Shown here: piece after piece, positions 9,564 through 22,152 of the stretch | Layout: the number at the start of each line of letters is the position of its first letter | Position numbering within the stretch: the stretch's first letter is position 1 | Program-made: the position numbers and the translations under genes | The notes under the pieces: model-generated | Told to the model about the DNA's origin: nothing | Seen by the model: the letters and a program-made list of their open reading frames with translations, nothing else | The model's database searches: none | NCBI RefSeq assembly: GCF_036689865.1 | Contig: NZ_JBAHUQ010000028.1 | Coordinates: forward strand, 1-64,000 | Origin: Magnetococcus sp. PR-3 | GTDB lineage: Bacteria > Pseudomonadota > Magnetococcia > Magnetococcales > Magnetococcaceae | DNA length: 64,000 bases | Reading direction: 5' to 3'

Positions 9564-10451
9564 ATGAAAATCCGTTTTTGGGGTGTGCGAGGCTCTATCG
9601 CCTCACCAGGACCCAATACCATACGCTATGGTGGTAACACTACGTGCATTGAGATCCGTACTGATGATAATGAACTGATCATTATTGATGGTGGTACGGG
9701 TATCTTTCCCCTTGCCCAAACGTTATTAGGGCAAATGCCACTCACGGCGCATATTTTTATTACCCATACCCATTGGGATCATATTCAGGGTTTACCGTTC
9801 TTTATCCCCCAATATGTTCCGACCAACCGTTTGGTCCTACACGGTGCCCATGATCCCGTTGAGCAACGAGACCTGCGAGAGATCCTTACCTACCAATACC
9901 AGTACTGCTACTTCCCAGTGCGCGAGGTTGAGCTGAAAGCCAACCTGGAATATGTAACCCTAAAAGAGTACCAGGTCATACAGGTAGGTGATGCCACGGT
10001 AAGCTGTATCTACATGAACCACCCCGTGCTTAATTTAGGCTACCGTGTGGATTGTAATGGTAAATCGGTCTTCTTTACCGGTGATCATGAACCCATCACC
10101 AACATCTACTCAGATGAACACCATGACCATGAAGAGTACTCTCGCTTTATTGAAGCCAAAGACAAAGCGATTTTAGACTTCATCGATAATGTGGATGTAC
10201 TCATTGCAGATACCTCATATACCGAAGCGGAATATGAGATGAAGAAAGGCTGGGGGCATGGCACTTACGACACAAGCGTCGCCTTAGCCAAAGCCTGTAA
10301 GGCGAAAAAGCTCTTCTTCACCCACCATGAGCCCACCCGTACGGATGAAGCTTTAGAGAAGATCTACCAGGAGACACTGGAACGGTACCCCCATAAACCG
10401 GGTGACCCAGAATACCTGCTGGCACAAGAAGGCAAATACTTCGAGGTTTAA
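9564..10451 (+). CDS. Metallo-beta-lactamase-fold hydrolase
   Basis: A 295-residue MBL-fold protein. The N-terminus MKIRFWGVRGS with GGNTTC, and then HTHWDH (68-73), give the first metal-binding motif. Further candidate ligands are the His in MNHPVL, the Asp in TGDHEP and the His pair in THHEP. This arrangement resembles the PhnP/cyclic-phosphodiesterase and RNase Z side of the superfamily, acting on phosphodiesters or nucleotides. The third motif residue is Trp where many members have His, which also occurs in this branch. The substrate is unknown. Its placement behind an HDOD gene makes a signalling-nucleotide role possible but unproven. Confidence 0.88.
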   Translation: MKIRFWGVRGSIASPGPNTIRYGGNTTCIEIRTDDNELIIIDGGTGIFPLAQTLLGQMPLTAHIFITHTHWDHIQGLPFFIPQYVPTNRLVLHGAHDPVEQRDLREILTYQYQYCYFPVREVELKANLEYVTLKEYQVIQVGDATVSCIYMNHPVLNLGYRVDCNGKSVFFTGDHEPITNIYSDEHHDHEEYSRFIEAKDKAILDFIDNVDVLIADTSYTEAEYEMKKGWGHGTYDTSVALAKACKAKKLFFTHHEPTRTDEALEKIYQETLERYPHKPGDPEYLLAQEGKYFEV

Positions 10452-10458
10452 CGGGCAA

Positions 10459-10479
10459 GGCCTTATCCCATATAAGGCC
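10459..10479. terminator. Stem-loop shared by two converging genes
   Basis: A perfect 8-bp stem (10459-10466 with 10472-10479, five-base loop) lies in the 11-bp gap between the MBL hydrolase and the chemoreceptor, and overlaps the chemoreceptor stop codon. There is no T-run, so termination is only suggested by position. Confidence 0.4.
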
Positions 10480-12811
10480 CATACCTCTTATCATTCCCAA
10501 CAATATGATTGGTTAACCAATCCTTCAAAAAACTAACCAGCCCCAAATTGATGGTGGCTTGCCCTTGATCAAATGACGCCTTAAAAGCTACCACCTGATC
10601 AAGAAGTTTTTGATGCTCTTTGACATGCTGGTCAAAGTCAGGGTACCCCACCTTCTTCATCAGCGCCTCTTCTTGCTGGAAGTGGGTCTGGGTATAGGTA
10701 ATCAGCGCCTCTAAAATTGGCTTACCCTGGCTTGAGCTCTCCCCCTTAAGAATGGAATGATAGAGCTGATTGACCAGATCAACCAAGACACCATGCTCAT
10801 CATCCATTTGCCCAACACCAGTGGAGAGATGCGCATTCCATGGCATTAAATTAGGCTGTACATCCTCTGATACCGCGGTCACACCAATCATATAGAGCTG
10901 ATCAAGCTGCTCAAACAGCTTGGCACGCAGCACATCAAACTTGCTCATACCTTCTACCGCAGCTTCAATATCATGGTTATTGGCAAGCATCACCACTTCC
11001 CGTGCAACTTCATGCACCTTCAGGTGAACATCCCCCAACTCCTGAAACAGTGGCAAGTGACCAAATTTTTGCTCACCTTCACTGTAGTACCACTTACCAA
11101 AGGCACACTCTCGCCCGCTGGCCATCTCATCTGGCTTCATTACCGAACGGCCACGGATAACGTGCTCCAACTTACCCAACCATGCCAAATGGGCCTGCTT
11201 CACCGCTTTAACATCAAATGGCTCTTTTGTGGTTCGGTACCCCCGGGCGGTATCCTGTAGTGACCGATCTGTGGCATCCATAACACCCGTCAGAAAACCA
11301 GCATGCTCTACAGATCCATGCAGAAAATCCATTAATTGAATGGATTGGATCATACGCTTCTGTACCCCCACCGAAGAGGTAAAGATCTCTTTTGCCCCCA
11401 ACTGAACCTTGTCCGACTCTTCTTGAGCCCGATCACTCTGCTGGGCCACCTCTTCAGAAAGCGTGGCAAGCTGAGAGGCGGTATCTGCAATGATACGGGT
11501 ACCCTGGGCGGCCTCCAATGCCGAACGGGCCACCTCTTGTGCTGCGACCGATAATTCTGCGGCGTTACGGGTCACCTCATCCGCCGCCAAGGTCACGGTC
11601 TCCATGGAGTGACTGATCTCATCAACCCCAGCAGCTTGGTCGTCTACCGCATCGGTAATGGCTTGATTGGTTTTAGACAGGTTACCAATGATATCATCCA
11701 CTTCCCGGGTGGCATTCATAGCATCATCGGTACGCTGCCGCATCTGCTTCATACGGCCTTCGATCATGGCCGTAGCATCCGCTGTTTGTGAGGCCAAACC
11801 TTTCACTTCATTGGCCACAACAGCAAAGCCTTTACCTGCTTCACCCGCACCTGCGGACTCGATCGCCGCATTCAACGCCAACATATTGGTCTGATCTGCA
11901 ATATTCCGAATGGTCCTTACCGCCTTAAACACCTCTTCTGCATCCACCGCCAAGCCACGCATAACTTCCCGGGTATTATGCGATTTTTCATTGGCTTCTT
12001 TGGACATGGAATCCGCCGTATCACACCGTGCACGCACATCAGTCAGGGATAAATTCAACCCCTCCACCGCGCCAGAGACCTCGCCCACAGAGTCATTAAC
12101 CCGCTGTAGAGAGCTGTTAACCTGATCAATGTTTGAGGTCATCTCTTCAGCCGCAGAGGCCATGGTCGAGACATTACTGTCAGCTTGATGCGCCGACTCT
12201 GCAATTTCACTAATATTTTTGGATAGTGAATCTACGGCAGTAGAAACCTTAACAATACGATCACGAGCAGCACCAACATGGTCATTTAAAAGCTGAATTT
12301 CTTTATCCAGCCGATCATTCTCTTTGGTCACTTCTCGGGAGAGCTGCTTGGATTGGTGAGAGTCTTGGAACAGCTGTTCCCGTAACGGATTCAGCTCCTG
12401 CACCACAGCTGCGACACTGCGTGCCTGTAATTTAATAATACGTAAAACCCAATCTAGCTGGTCTGTGAGCATATTAATACGCTGCCCCACATCCCCCAGC
12501 TCACCGGTCATTCCATCATCCAGACTGTGAGAGAGATCGCCTGTGGTCAACACATCCAACTGTTGGGTTAAAAGGCATACTTGCTTAAGAACCGTTTGGC
12601 GCAAGATCAAAACCACTACACCAAACAACACGGCAAGAGCCCCCACCAAGAGCAGTAGAAGCGTCATAAAGTGCTGAACTTCTGGAGTTAAGGAAAAACG
12701 GTTTACAGACCAGCTCCCCCAGACTATGACCCCACATAATACGACGGATAGCAACCCGGCAACCATCAGTCCGGTACGCACCCCTAAGCTCACGCGATGT
12801 AATGTAGCCAT
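10463..12811 (-). CDS. Chemoreceptor with CZB and C-terminal hemerythrin domains
   Basis: A 782-residue methyl-accepting chemotaxis-type protein. Two membrane helices (about 13-37 and 46-71) leave almost no periplasmic domain. HAMP follows, then a long signalling coiled coil whose hairpin tip [19 protein letters not shown] lies at about 301-319. A CZB zinc-binding domain (about 530-610) carries His541, Cys569, His596 and His600. A bacteriohemerythrin domain (about 655-780) has all seven expected di-iron ligands: His673, His710, Glu714, His729, His733, His769 and Asp774, at standard spacings. The sensor input is therefore cytoplasmic: oxygen or redox at the di-iron site, zinc or oxidants at CZB. 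It should signal to CheA/CheW, which are not in the window. DcrH of Desulfovibrio is the known model for hemerythrin-tipped receptors. Confidence 0.95.
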   Translation of the reverse strand: MATLHRVSLGVRTGLMVAGLLSVVLCGVIVWGSWSVNRFSLTPEVQHFMTLLLLLVGALAVLFGVVVLILRQTVLKQVCLLTQQLDVLTTGDLSHSLDDGMTGELGDVGQRINMLTDQLDWVLRIIKLQARSVAAVVQELNPLREQLFQDSHQSKQLSREVTKENDRLDKEIQLLNDHVGAARDRIVKVSTAVDSLSKNISEIAESAHQADSNVSTMASAAEEMTSNIDQVNSSLQRVNDSVGEVSGAVEGLNLSLTDVRARCDTADSMSKEANEKSHNTREVMRGLAVDAEEVFKAVRTIRNIADQTNMLALNAAIESAGAGEAGKGFAVVANEVKGLASQTADATAMIEGRMKQMRQRTDDAMNATREVDDIIGNLSKTNQAITDAVDDQAAGVDEISHSMETVTLAADEVTRNAAELSVAAQEVARSALEAAQGTRIIADTASQLATLSEEVAQQSDRAQEESDKVQLGAKEIFTSSVGVQKRMIQSIQLMDFLHGSVEHAGFLTGVMDATDRSLQDTARGYRTTKEPFDVKAVKQAHLAWLGKLEHVIRGRSVMKPDEMASGRECAFGKWYYSEGEQKFGHLPLFQELGDVHLKVHEVAREVVMLANNHDIEAAVEGMSKFDVLRAKLFEQLDQLYMIGVTAVSEDVQPNLMPWNAHLSTGVGQMDDEHGVLVDLVNQLYHSILKGESSSQGKPILEALITYTQTHFQQEEALMKKVGYPDFDQHVKEHQKLLDQVVAFKASFDQGQATINLGLVSFLKDWLTNHIVGNDKRYGPYMG

Positions 12812-13112
12812 AGCTATTGATTCTCACTCATGTCTCGCACATTCAAACAATGATATTTTTCACTATAATTCTGCCGGTAACTGAGGAACGAAGTAAAGAT
12901 AGAAACTGTTACAGAAGTGTGTCAAAAGAGGGTAAAACCATGAAATAAAAAAAGGTATTAAGTTACTATTTTTCTAGTCTTTTTTTGTTTGATATGCACT
13001 ATTCTTACATTTTCTTACACTGCAAAATTGTGACAAAGACCAGCTTCTGCAACTTCATCAAGTTAACCCCATGGAAAGCAGTGAACCTACGGTTAAAAAA
13101 TCTTAACCCAAT
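12812..13112. other. AT-rich spacer between tgt and the chemoreceptor gene
   Basis: Three hundred bases with many A/T runs and no supported reading frame. It must hold the minus-strand promoter of the chemoreceptor and the end of the tgt transcript region. A small inverted repeat (13091-13096 with 13103-13108) sits just beyond the tgt stop, without a convincing T-run. I could not recognise a sigma-28 flagellar-type promoter. Confidence 0.4.
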
Positions 13113-14327
<1,215 letters not shown>

Positions 14328-14380
14328 TTACTTACATTTTGCCATCTCTAACCGTACGAGACCGCTATGCAAGAAAATAC

Positions 14381-14403
14381 TTTACCGTCCGGTCAACTAT
14401 TGC
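14381..14403 (+). promoter_or_regulatory. Candidate TetR-family operator upstream of tetR
   Basis: A partly symmetric ACCGTCCGGTCAACTATTG element lies 40-60 bp before the chosen tetR start. A closely related sequence occurs upstream of the next gene (15046-15067). Sharing by the two promoters suggests a common repressor site. This is inference from sequence similarity only. Confidence 0.45.
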
Positions 14404-14440
14404 CTTGCGTTTTTTACCTCACCCATTTAGGTTAAGAACC

Positions 14441-15016
14441 ATGGGACGAACCAGCGATGCCAAAGAGCGCCTACTACAAAGCGGCGCCACACTTTTTCAC
14501 ACAAAAGGCTACCAAGCGGTAGGTGTGCAGGAGATCTGCACCCACGCGAACGTAAAAAAAGGCAGTTTTTACTATTTTTTCTCCACCAAACGGGATCTTG
14601 CCGTGACCATACTGGAGGAGCAAACCAACCAATTTCAGCCTTTTCTTAAAAAGACCTTAGCCACAGCAGGTAGCCGAGCGGATAAAGTGGAAGCCCTATT
14701 TGAAGCGGCCAGCAACATGCAGGCAGCGTATTTGGCAGAAACACAACAGATTCCAGGCTGCCCAGTGGGCAACTTGGCTTTAGAGATGAGCCCCCATGAT
14801 AACACGCTGCGTCAGGCCGTTGGGGAAAGCCTCAGCCGTTTTAGCCGCACCATCCAAACCGCCTTGCTAGAGGCTGACCCGAACACTCCAACAGCCAGCC
14901 AACAGGCAGAAGCGGTGGTTGCACTACTGGAAGGGGCTCTCATGCTGGCTAAAAACCAAAATGATCCAGAACGCATACGTCAAATGATCCCTTTTGCACG
15001 GCAGTTAGTACAATGA
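14441..15016 (+). CDS. TetR/AcrR-family transcriptional regulator
   Basis: I start at ATG 14441 (191 residues), since the 34 preceding codons are not family-like. The N-terminal helix-turn-helix (about 10-55) reads LFHTKGYQAVGVQEICTHA followed by VKKGSFYYFFSTKRDL, a textbook TetR DNA-binding domain. The C-terminal ligand/dimerisation domain contains a GCPVGNLALEMS stretch, common in the TetR branch that regulates small enzymes for reactive electrophiles. It probably represses itself and the AhpD-like gene 112 bp downstream, because both have related sequences in their upstream regions. The ligand is unknown. Confidence 0.92.
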   Translation: MGRTSDAKERLLQSGATLFHTKGYQAVGVQEICTHANVKKGSFYYFFSTKRDLAVTILEEQTNQFQPFLKKTLATAGSRADKVEALFEAASNMQAAYLAETQQIPGCPVGNLALEMSPHDNTLRQAVGESLSRFSRTIQTALLEADPNTPTASQQAEAVVALLEGALMLAKNQNDPERIRQMIPFARQLVQ

Positions 15017-15045
15017 GTGGTTGAGGTACTTTATTTGTTTTTTTG

Positions 15046-15078
15046 TTGACCGACCGTCCAACTATTTGCGCCGCAAAT
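15046..15078 (+). promoter_or_regulatory. Candidate operator and palindrome before the AhpD-like gene
   Basis: GACCGACCGTCCAACTATTTG (from 15049) resembles the element upstream of tetR (14381-14403). It overlaps a perfect palindrome with 7-bp arms, 15064-15070 and 15072-15078. TTGACC at 15046-15051 could serve as a -35 box. The promoter/operator role is inferred. Confidence 0.45.
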
Positions 15079-15128
15079 CATATCCAGACCGATAGACTTA
15101 ACCAAACAAGCCCCTAAGGGAGAGAAAG

Positions 15129-15650
15129 ATGCCTCATTTTCCATTAATTACCCAAGCGGGTGACGATCCGATCCTTAAAACACTTTACGCTGAGGTCGAG
15201 CAGATGATGGGGGAGATCCCGCTTCCCATTCAACTTTTCGCCCACAGCCCTCAGATGGCCTTAACCTTAATGACAGGCATGAAACCCTTTTTTAGGCACC
15301 CAACCCTCTCAGCACCTTTTTTAACCTGGACCCGCTATTTGATCGCCAAACACAGCCACTGCAGCTACTGCGTGGATGTTAATGCTGGCATGCTTTTAGA
15401 AATAGGGGTTAGCCAGACACAGCTGATAGAAGCCTGGGAAGATCTCGACAAAACATCACTTGATGAACGGGAGCAGCCTTTGTTGAAGGCCGTCATTCAA
15501 GCCATTCAAGATCAAAAGGCGCTTAGCCAACAACAGACCGATCACCTTATCGCTCTCGGGTGGTCTAAAAAGGAGCTGGTTGAAGCGATGACCCATGCGG
15601 GTCTCTCTCAAATGCTGGACCTGGTGGTCAACGCCTTTGAAGTTCAATAA
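15129..15650 (+). CDS. AhpD-like carboxymuconolactone decarboxylase-family protein
   Basis: A 173-residue all-helical protein of the CMD/AhpD superfamily. The redox motif HSHCSYCVDVNA gives the CxxC pair seen in AhpD-type alkylhydroperoxidases, with the supporting His nearby. It is probably a thiol-dependent peroxidase or a related enzyme; decarboxylase activity is unlikely with the CxxC present. GGGAGAGAAAG precedes the ATG. It lies directly behind a TetR regulator that probably controls it, which fits a stress or detoxification unit. The specific substrate is unknown. Confidence 0.85.
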   Translation: MPHFPLITQAGDDPILKTLYAEVEQMMGEIPLPIQLFAHSPQMALTLMTGMKPFFRHPTLSAPFLTWTRYLIAKHSHCSYCVDVNAGMLLEIGVSQTQLIEAWEDLDKTSLDEREQPLLKAVIQAIQDQKALSQQQTDHLIALGWSKKELVEAMTHAGLSQMLDLVVNAFEVQ

Positions 15651-15658
15651 TCGGCGGT

Positions 15659-15684
15659 AGAAGGGGCGAGACAACGCCCCTTCT
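15659..15684. terminator. Bidirectional terminator between AhpD-like gene and queA
   Basis: A perfect 10-bp stem (15659-15668 with 15675-15684) with a six-base loop lies between the stop codons of two converging genes. T-runs are weak on both sides, so efficiency is uncertain. Confidence 0.65.
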
Positions 15685-15686
15685 TG

Positions 15687-16757
15687 TTACGCCTCAGGAC
15701 AGAGCCATGTCGCATCGCCATAGGAGTAAAAACGGTAGCCATGCTCAATGGCATGCTTATAATCACGGGCCAAACGTTCTCGGCCAACAAAAGCCCCGAC
15801 CAACATTAAGAGTGTCGATTTTGGCAGGTGAAAATTGGTAATCATGCGATCTACGACCTGAAACTCATAACCAGGCCGTATAAACAGTCGCGTCTCACCA
15901 CAACTGGGTTGCAACACCCCTTGATGATCTACCGATGATTCCAAAGTACGGACCGCGGTTGTACCCACAGCGATCACACGTCCACCTTGCGCCTTAGCTT
16001 GGTTAATGCGCGCAACCGTCTGCGCTTCCAGCTCCCGCCACTCGGCATGCATGTGGTGCTCGTCCAGGTTTTCTACCCGTACCGGCTGAAAGGTACCAAG
16101 CCCTACATGCAAGGTCACATGACACCACCCCACCCCTTTTTCATGTAGTTGACTCAACAAGGCCTGGGTAAAGTGTAGACCAGCCGTGGGTGCCGCCACG
16201 GCACCATCACGACGGGCAAAAACGGTTTGATAACGACTCTTATCCTGGTCTGCATCCGACCCGGTAATATAGGGGGGAAGCGGCATCTGGCCATAGACTG
16301 TCATGGCTTCAGACTCGGAGATATTCTGTGTATGCAGGGCAACCAGAACCTGCCCTTCATCACATCGCTGCACAATTTCTGCATAAAAATCCGGGCCAAA
16401 ATCCACACGCTGGCCCACTTTTAGTGGCTTGTTACTGCGGGTCATCGCCCGCCATAAAGGCGGCTGAGCAGGGTCGGGCTTGAGCAGAAAAATTTCCACC
16501 CGTCCCCCACTCGGCTTGTGGCCAAGCAACCGAGCGGGGATGACACGGGTATCGTTAAGAACCAACAGATCACCAGGCTGACAAAGCTCTAAGACCGAAT
16601 CAAACCGGCCATCTTCCACACCAGACGAACGGCTAAGCAAAAGACGCGCATGATCTCTCGGCTCCATGGGCCGTTGGGCGATATGGCTTTCAGGTAGGTG
16701 ATAATCGTAATGGGTAAGTTGATCCCCATCACCAGGAAAAAAAGGGGTCTCAGACAT
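15687..16757 (-). CDS. queA: S-adenosylmethionine:tRNA ribosyltransferase-isomerase
   Basis: QueA adds and rearranges the ribosyl part of SAM onto preQ1-tRNA to give epoxyqueuosine, the step after Tgt. It is 356 residues, the usual length. Family signatures include YHLPESHIAQRP near the N-terminus, LLVLNDTRVIPARLLG, APTAGLHFT, and the C-terminal TNFHLPKSTLLMLVGAF. All are clear. It faces the AhpD-like gene and is 156 bp downstream of comEC on the same strand. Confidence 0.97.
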   Translation of the reverse strand: MSETPFFPGDGDQLTHYDYHLPESHIAQRPMEPRDHARLLLSRSSGVEDGRFDSVLELCQPGDLLVLNDTRVIPARLLGHKPSGGRVEIFLLKPDPAQPPLWRAMTRSNKPLKVGQRVDFGPDFYAEIVQRCDEGQVLVALHTQNISESEAMTVYGQMPLPPYITGSDADQDKSRYQTVFARRDGAVAAPTAGLHFTQALLSQLHEKGVGWCHVTLHVGLGTFQPVRVENLDEHHMHAEWRELEAQTVARINQAKAQGGRVIAVGTTAVRTLESSVDHQGVLQPSCGETRLFIRPGYEFQVVDRMITNFHLPKSTLLMLVGAFVGRERLARDYKHAIEHGYRFYSYGDATWLCPEA

Positions 16758-16913
16758 GGGGCAACCTTAAGGTGATCATTCGATAAGGGCGCAGCTTAAC
16801 GTTATTCTGGGTGAAGATCAAAAACTTGCATAGGCTTTTATGGGCTATGCTCCATCTGAGCGATGATCAAGGGGGATCCATATCATATTCCTCAACCCAG
16901 CGAAGGGAGAAGA

Positions 16914-19367
16914 TCACAAACAATGTGGCAGGGTACCCTGTTGCCAATCGAGCTTTTCTATCCCAGCGCTATCCACACAAAAACGCAAACTCCCGGATTG
17001 ATCCGTACGAAAAATTTCAGCGCCTGCCTGCTGCCAACGCGCCACCACATCTGGTTTAGGAAATCCCCAGTGGTTACCAAGCCCGACCGAAAAGATGACC
17101 TGTTCCGCATCAATAGCCTGGATAAATTCAGGGGAGCTTGAGGTTCGACTGCCATGGTGCGGCCCCATACTCCAGTCCACATTATTTAACCAACCGGCCT
17201 CCACCAGAGTTTTTTCTCCCTGCTTTTCGATATCTCCTGGAAACAGCAGCCGCTGCCCTTGGTAGGCAATTTCAACCACTAAGGAGCCATCATTGGCATC
17301 GTCACCTAACTGTTGGGCATCCGGGTGACCAACACGCCACGTCACACCCCCGGATTGGGTTTCATACCCCCGAGCCAGATAACGTATGTTCACCCCCCGT
17401 TGAGCAGCTTGATCCAACAACTGTTGTAGATCCCAGCGTACGGGCTCTGCTTCTGGGCGTCGCGGCAACCAAAGCTCATGCACCCTAAAGTTTTGCACAA
17501 GCCGAGCGGCCCCAGCCATATGGTCCCGCTGGGCATGACTCACCACCACACGCTTAAGCTCGGTAACCCCCCGGTCCCACAAAAAGCCCGAAAGCACCTG
17601 CTCTCCCACATGAAAATGCGTGCTGATCACCCCCCCAGCATCCAACACACTCCATTCCCCTGCCCCATCCCGAACCAGTACCGATTGTGCCTGCCCAACC
17701 TCGAGCACATTGACTTCCATACGCGCAACAGATGCCGATCCACGGGGCCAGAACACCAACAGCATGCCAACCATCAATAAAGGTGCTCGACGCCGCCACC
17801 CAACCACCATAAAGGCTAAAACCATGATTATCAGGTAGACCCATAACACCTCACGATCCATACCCACACTACGCCACCAGGCTGCTGGGGCACTCTGCAC
17901 CTGTTCAACCAACCACTGTACAGGCCACAATAACAGACCTGTCAGTTTAAGAAACCCAAGCGCCACCGTGGGCCAAAGAGGATAAAACAGCACAGCCAGC
18001 AGACCCGCCGGTACCACCAAAAAACTGACCCAAGGTATGGCCATAAGATTAAGCCCAACACCATATAAGGCGATGCGATGAAACAGAGCCGATACCACAG
18101 GCCCAGTCACCACACCCAGCAGCACGGAGGCTTTGACTGTGGTGAGCAATGAATGCAGCCAACGCTGCATCGCACTCTGATCTTGGGGCTCGGGCGGTAA
18201 CAAGGTGCGGGCTAAAACTGGAGCCAGTTCAGGGCCTGGTGGAACAAACATTCCCAACAAGACAACTACGCAGAGAAAAGAGAGCTGAAACCCCGCACTA
18301 AACAGATCCCAAGGCGCCCAGAGCAAAATCACCAAAGCCGCCACCAGCAGAGCCCGCCAAGGCTGGTGCCAACGCCCACTCCCCAGCGCCAGCAGTAACA
18401 CCACCGCCATAATCACAGCCCGCTGGCTAGATATTCCCCACCCCGCCAAGTAGCCATAAGCAACAACCCCAGGTAGAGACAACAGCGCGGCCATGGGCTT
18501 AATATCCCAACGTGCCACCCATCTTAAACGGCGGCTCAACAACCAACGCCAGAGTTGAAACAACCCCGCGGCGACCAACCCCACGTGCAACCCGGAGATG
18601 GCCACCAAATGGTAGATACCTGCAACCTGCCATTGCTCTTTCAAGGACAGATCCATAGCATCCCGCTGGCCAATCAACAGGGCCTGAGCCAAGGGGGCTA
18701 CTTTAGGGGCCAGCTGTTCATCAATCCATAGACTGATCTGGTAACGAAAAGCATTCCACCTATAACCATGGCCTTGATCGAGAATGGTAACAGGGCGATT
18801 ACTATACCCGGTTAGTTCCACACCTTGACGCCTAAGCCATAGCCCATAGTCAAAACCACCAGGCACACGAAAACCCTGGGCCGGTCGCATTTTAGCCACA
18901 AGCCGAACACGATCACCCGGCATGGCTGCTGTCTGCTGTTTATACAGATTAACCCACACGGAACCTGGCTGACTTTTGTTCTCAATAACCACCTGGCTTA
19001 ACTGCAGACGTGCCGCACGCCCACGTTGACTACGGTGGGTAATAACCCCCTCAACCTCCACCCCATGCCGCCAACGCTCCGGCCATGTTTTGGTTTCAGG
19101 GTACCCCCGTTGATGCATATTAAAAAAACCCACCAACACACCCAGAACCACCATAAACCACATCATCTTGGACGCTTTGCTCAACCACAACCGTCCAATA
19201 ATCAATGATATCAGTAATACTACTGAGGGCAAAAGCGCCTCTTTAGAGGCCAGAAATATGCCTATAACCATCGAAAATAAAAAGACAACACCCCTACTTA
19301 TAGAAGTAGATTCTCTAGGGACATAAGACAAAAGAGTGTTGCCTACAGCCTTAATAGGATTTATCAT
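16914..19367 (-). CDS. comEC: DNA internalization-related competence protein ComEC/Rec2
   Basis: An 817-residue polytopic inner-membrane protein that forms the channel through which single-stranded DNA enters the cytoplasm in transformable bacteria. Layout: N-terminal helices, a soluble DUF4131-like segment (about 60-180), the competence domain with AISGLHVGLVAAG and many helices (about 220-550), then an MBL-like domain (about 560-810) with VVSHAQRDHMAG, LLFPGDIEKQGE and MGPHHGSRTSSS. The MBL motif keeps His...AspHis but has Gln-Arg between them. The full length suggests a working gene. It is divergent from a small membrane protein gene 93 bp away. Confidence 0.95.
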   Translation of the reverse strand: MINPIKAVGNTLLSYVPRESTSISRGVVFLFSMVIGIFLASKEALLPSVVLLISLIIGRLWLSKASKMMWFMVVLGVLVGFFNMHQRGYPETKTWPERWRHGVEVEGVITHRSQRGRAARLQLSQVVIENKSQPGSVWVNLYKQQTAAMPGDRVRLVAKMRPAQGFRVPGGFDYGLWLRRQGVELTGYSNRPVTILDQGHGYRWNAFRYQISLWIDEQLAPKVAPLAQALLIGQRDAMDLSLKEQWQVAGIYHLVAISGLHVGLVAAGLFQLWRWLLSRRLRWVARWDIKPMAALLSLPGVVAYGYLAGWGISSQRAVIMAVVLLLALGSGRWHQPWRALLVAALVILLWAPWDLFSAGFQLSFLCVVVLLGMFVPPGPELAPVLARTLLPPEPQDQSAMQRWLHSLLTTVKASVLLGVVTGPVVSALFHRIALYGVGLNLMAIPWVSFLVVPAGLLAVLFYPLWPTVALGFLKLTGLLLWPVQWLVEQVQSAPAAWWRSVGMDREVLWVYLIIMVLAFMVVGWRRRAPLLMVGMLLVFWPRGSASVARMEVNVLEVGQAQSVLVRDGAGEWSVLDAGGVISTHFHVGEQVLSGFLWDRGVTELKRVVVSHAQRDHMAGAARLVQNFRVHELWLPRRPEAEPVRWDLQQLLDQAAQRGVNIRYLARGYETQSGGVTWRVGHPDAQQLGDDANDGSLVVEIAYQGQRLLFPGDIEKQGEKTLVEAGWLNNVDWSMGPHHGSRTSSSPEFIQAIDAEQVIFSVGLGNHWGFPKPDVVARWQQAGAEIFRTDQSGSLRFCVDSAGIEKLDWQQGTLPHCL

Positions 19368-19460
19368 TAGCTTGCTTGAGGGGGCATATTTATATGGTCA
19401 ATGTCGGGAAGTGAGAGATGCAGATCTGGATTCCCTTCCACTGGACCTGGAGAAAAGCTG

Positions 19461-19736
19461 ATGGGCAAACATGCAAGACCGCTGCTCAGAATGAACACCC
19501 TGATCTTTGTAGGCGGTTTTTTAATCATGCTCTGGACCCTGTTTGGTATTATAGAGGTAGGTAGCATTATCTCTGACGATGCCGCTATGGGACCGGTAGT
19601 CGCTGCTGTTATCATTATCCTACCCATTTTTATCATTTTGGGGCTTGTCTACTATATGGCTCACGTTAAAAAATGTGAGGCCTGCGGTAAAATTCTTTGG
19701 TGGCGCTGCGGACCGGATGAAGATTGTCGTAATTAA
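19461..19736 (+). CDS. Small two-helix membrane protein with zinc-ribbon-like tail
   Basis: I start at ATG 19461 (91 residues) because GGAG lies about eight bases before it; an upstream in-frame ATG at 19401 lacks a ribosome site. There are two hydrophobic helices (about 12-33 and 43-67) joined by a short acidic loop. The C-terminal tail has CEACGK followed by CGPDEDC, four cysteines that could bind a metal. I do not recognise a family. It has its own terminator. Divergence from comEC is probably incidental. Confidence 0.65.
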   Translation: MGKHARPLLRMNTLIFVGGFLIMLWTLFGIIEVGSIISDDAAMGPVVAAVIIILPIFIILGLVYYMAHVKKCEACGKILWWRCGPDEDCRN

Positions 19737-19805
19737 GCCTGCCTATAGGGATGAAACCACCCCAAAACGACACCTAAAACAGTATGCAGACAGATTGAAA
19801 ACCCC

Positions 19806-19840
19806 AACCGCCCTATTTCTTGACCTAGGGCGGTTTTTTT
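19806..19840 (+). terminator. Rho-independent terminator of the small membrane protein gene
   Basis: A perfect 10-bp stem (19806-19815 with 19826-19835) runs into a T tract ending at 19840. Confidence 0.88.
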
Positions 19841-20156
19841 ACACTTCACACATACACTAAAAAGAATATTCTAATAAACGCTATATTTTCGAAGGTTATT
19901 CGTAATATCAGCCCATGTTTTCCAAAATCACCTCTATTTCTAGTCATTTTTTTCTGAAACACCCCACATACATGCTTGCAAGGACCTTTTGCGCCGCTAC
20001 AATTGAAACACAATAGTAACATGCAGTAATGAGTTAAACCTTCATTTTCCGTACGAAAAACAAGGAAGGGGAACCACAGCAGCGCGGTTTTACGAAACCC
20101 AATAACAGCTGGGTTAACACCTTTCTATTGTCAGCTTCAGGTGGAGAGAAAAACTT
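19841..20156 (+). promoter_or_regulatory. acs upstream region
   Basis: About 315 bp, AT-rich at its left end, with no reading frame. It must contain the acs promoter. A small inverted repeat (20096-20101 with 20110-20115) lies in the presumed leader. I could not identify a convincing sigma-54 or CRP-type site by eye. Confidence 0.45.
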
Positions 20157-22091
<1,935 letters not shown>

Positions 22092-22119
22092 GTTACCGTT
22101 GCTTTGCTGAAAAAAAGAG

Positions 22120-22152
22120 GGTGGTCACACACTGTGTGGCCACCTTTTTTTT
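22120..22152 (+). terminator. Rho-independent terminator of acs
   Basis: An 11-bp stem with one G-T pair (22120-22130 with 22134-22144) and a three-base loop is followed by eight T. Confidence 0.9.
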
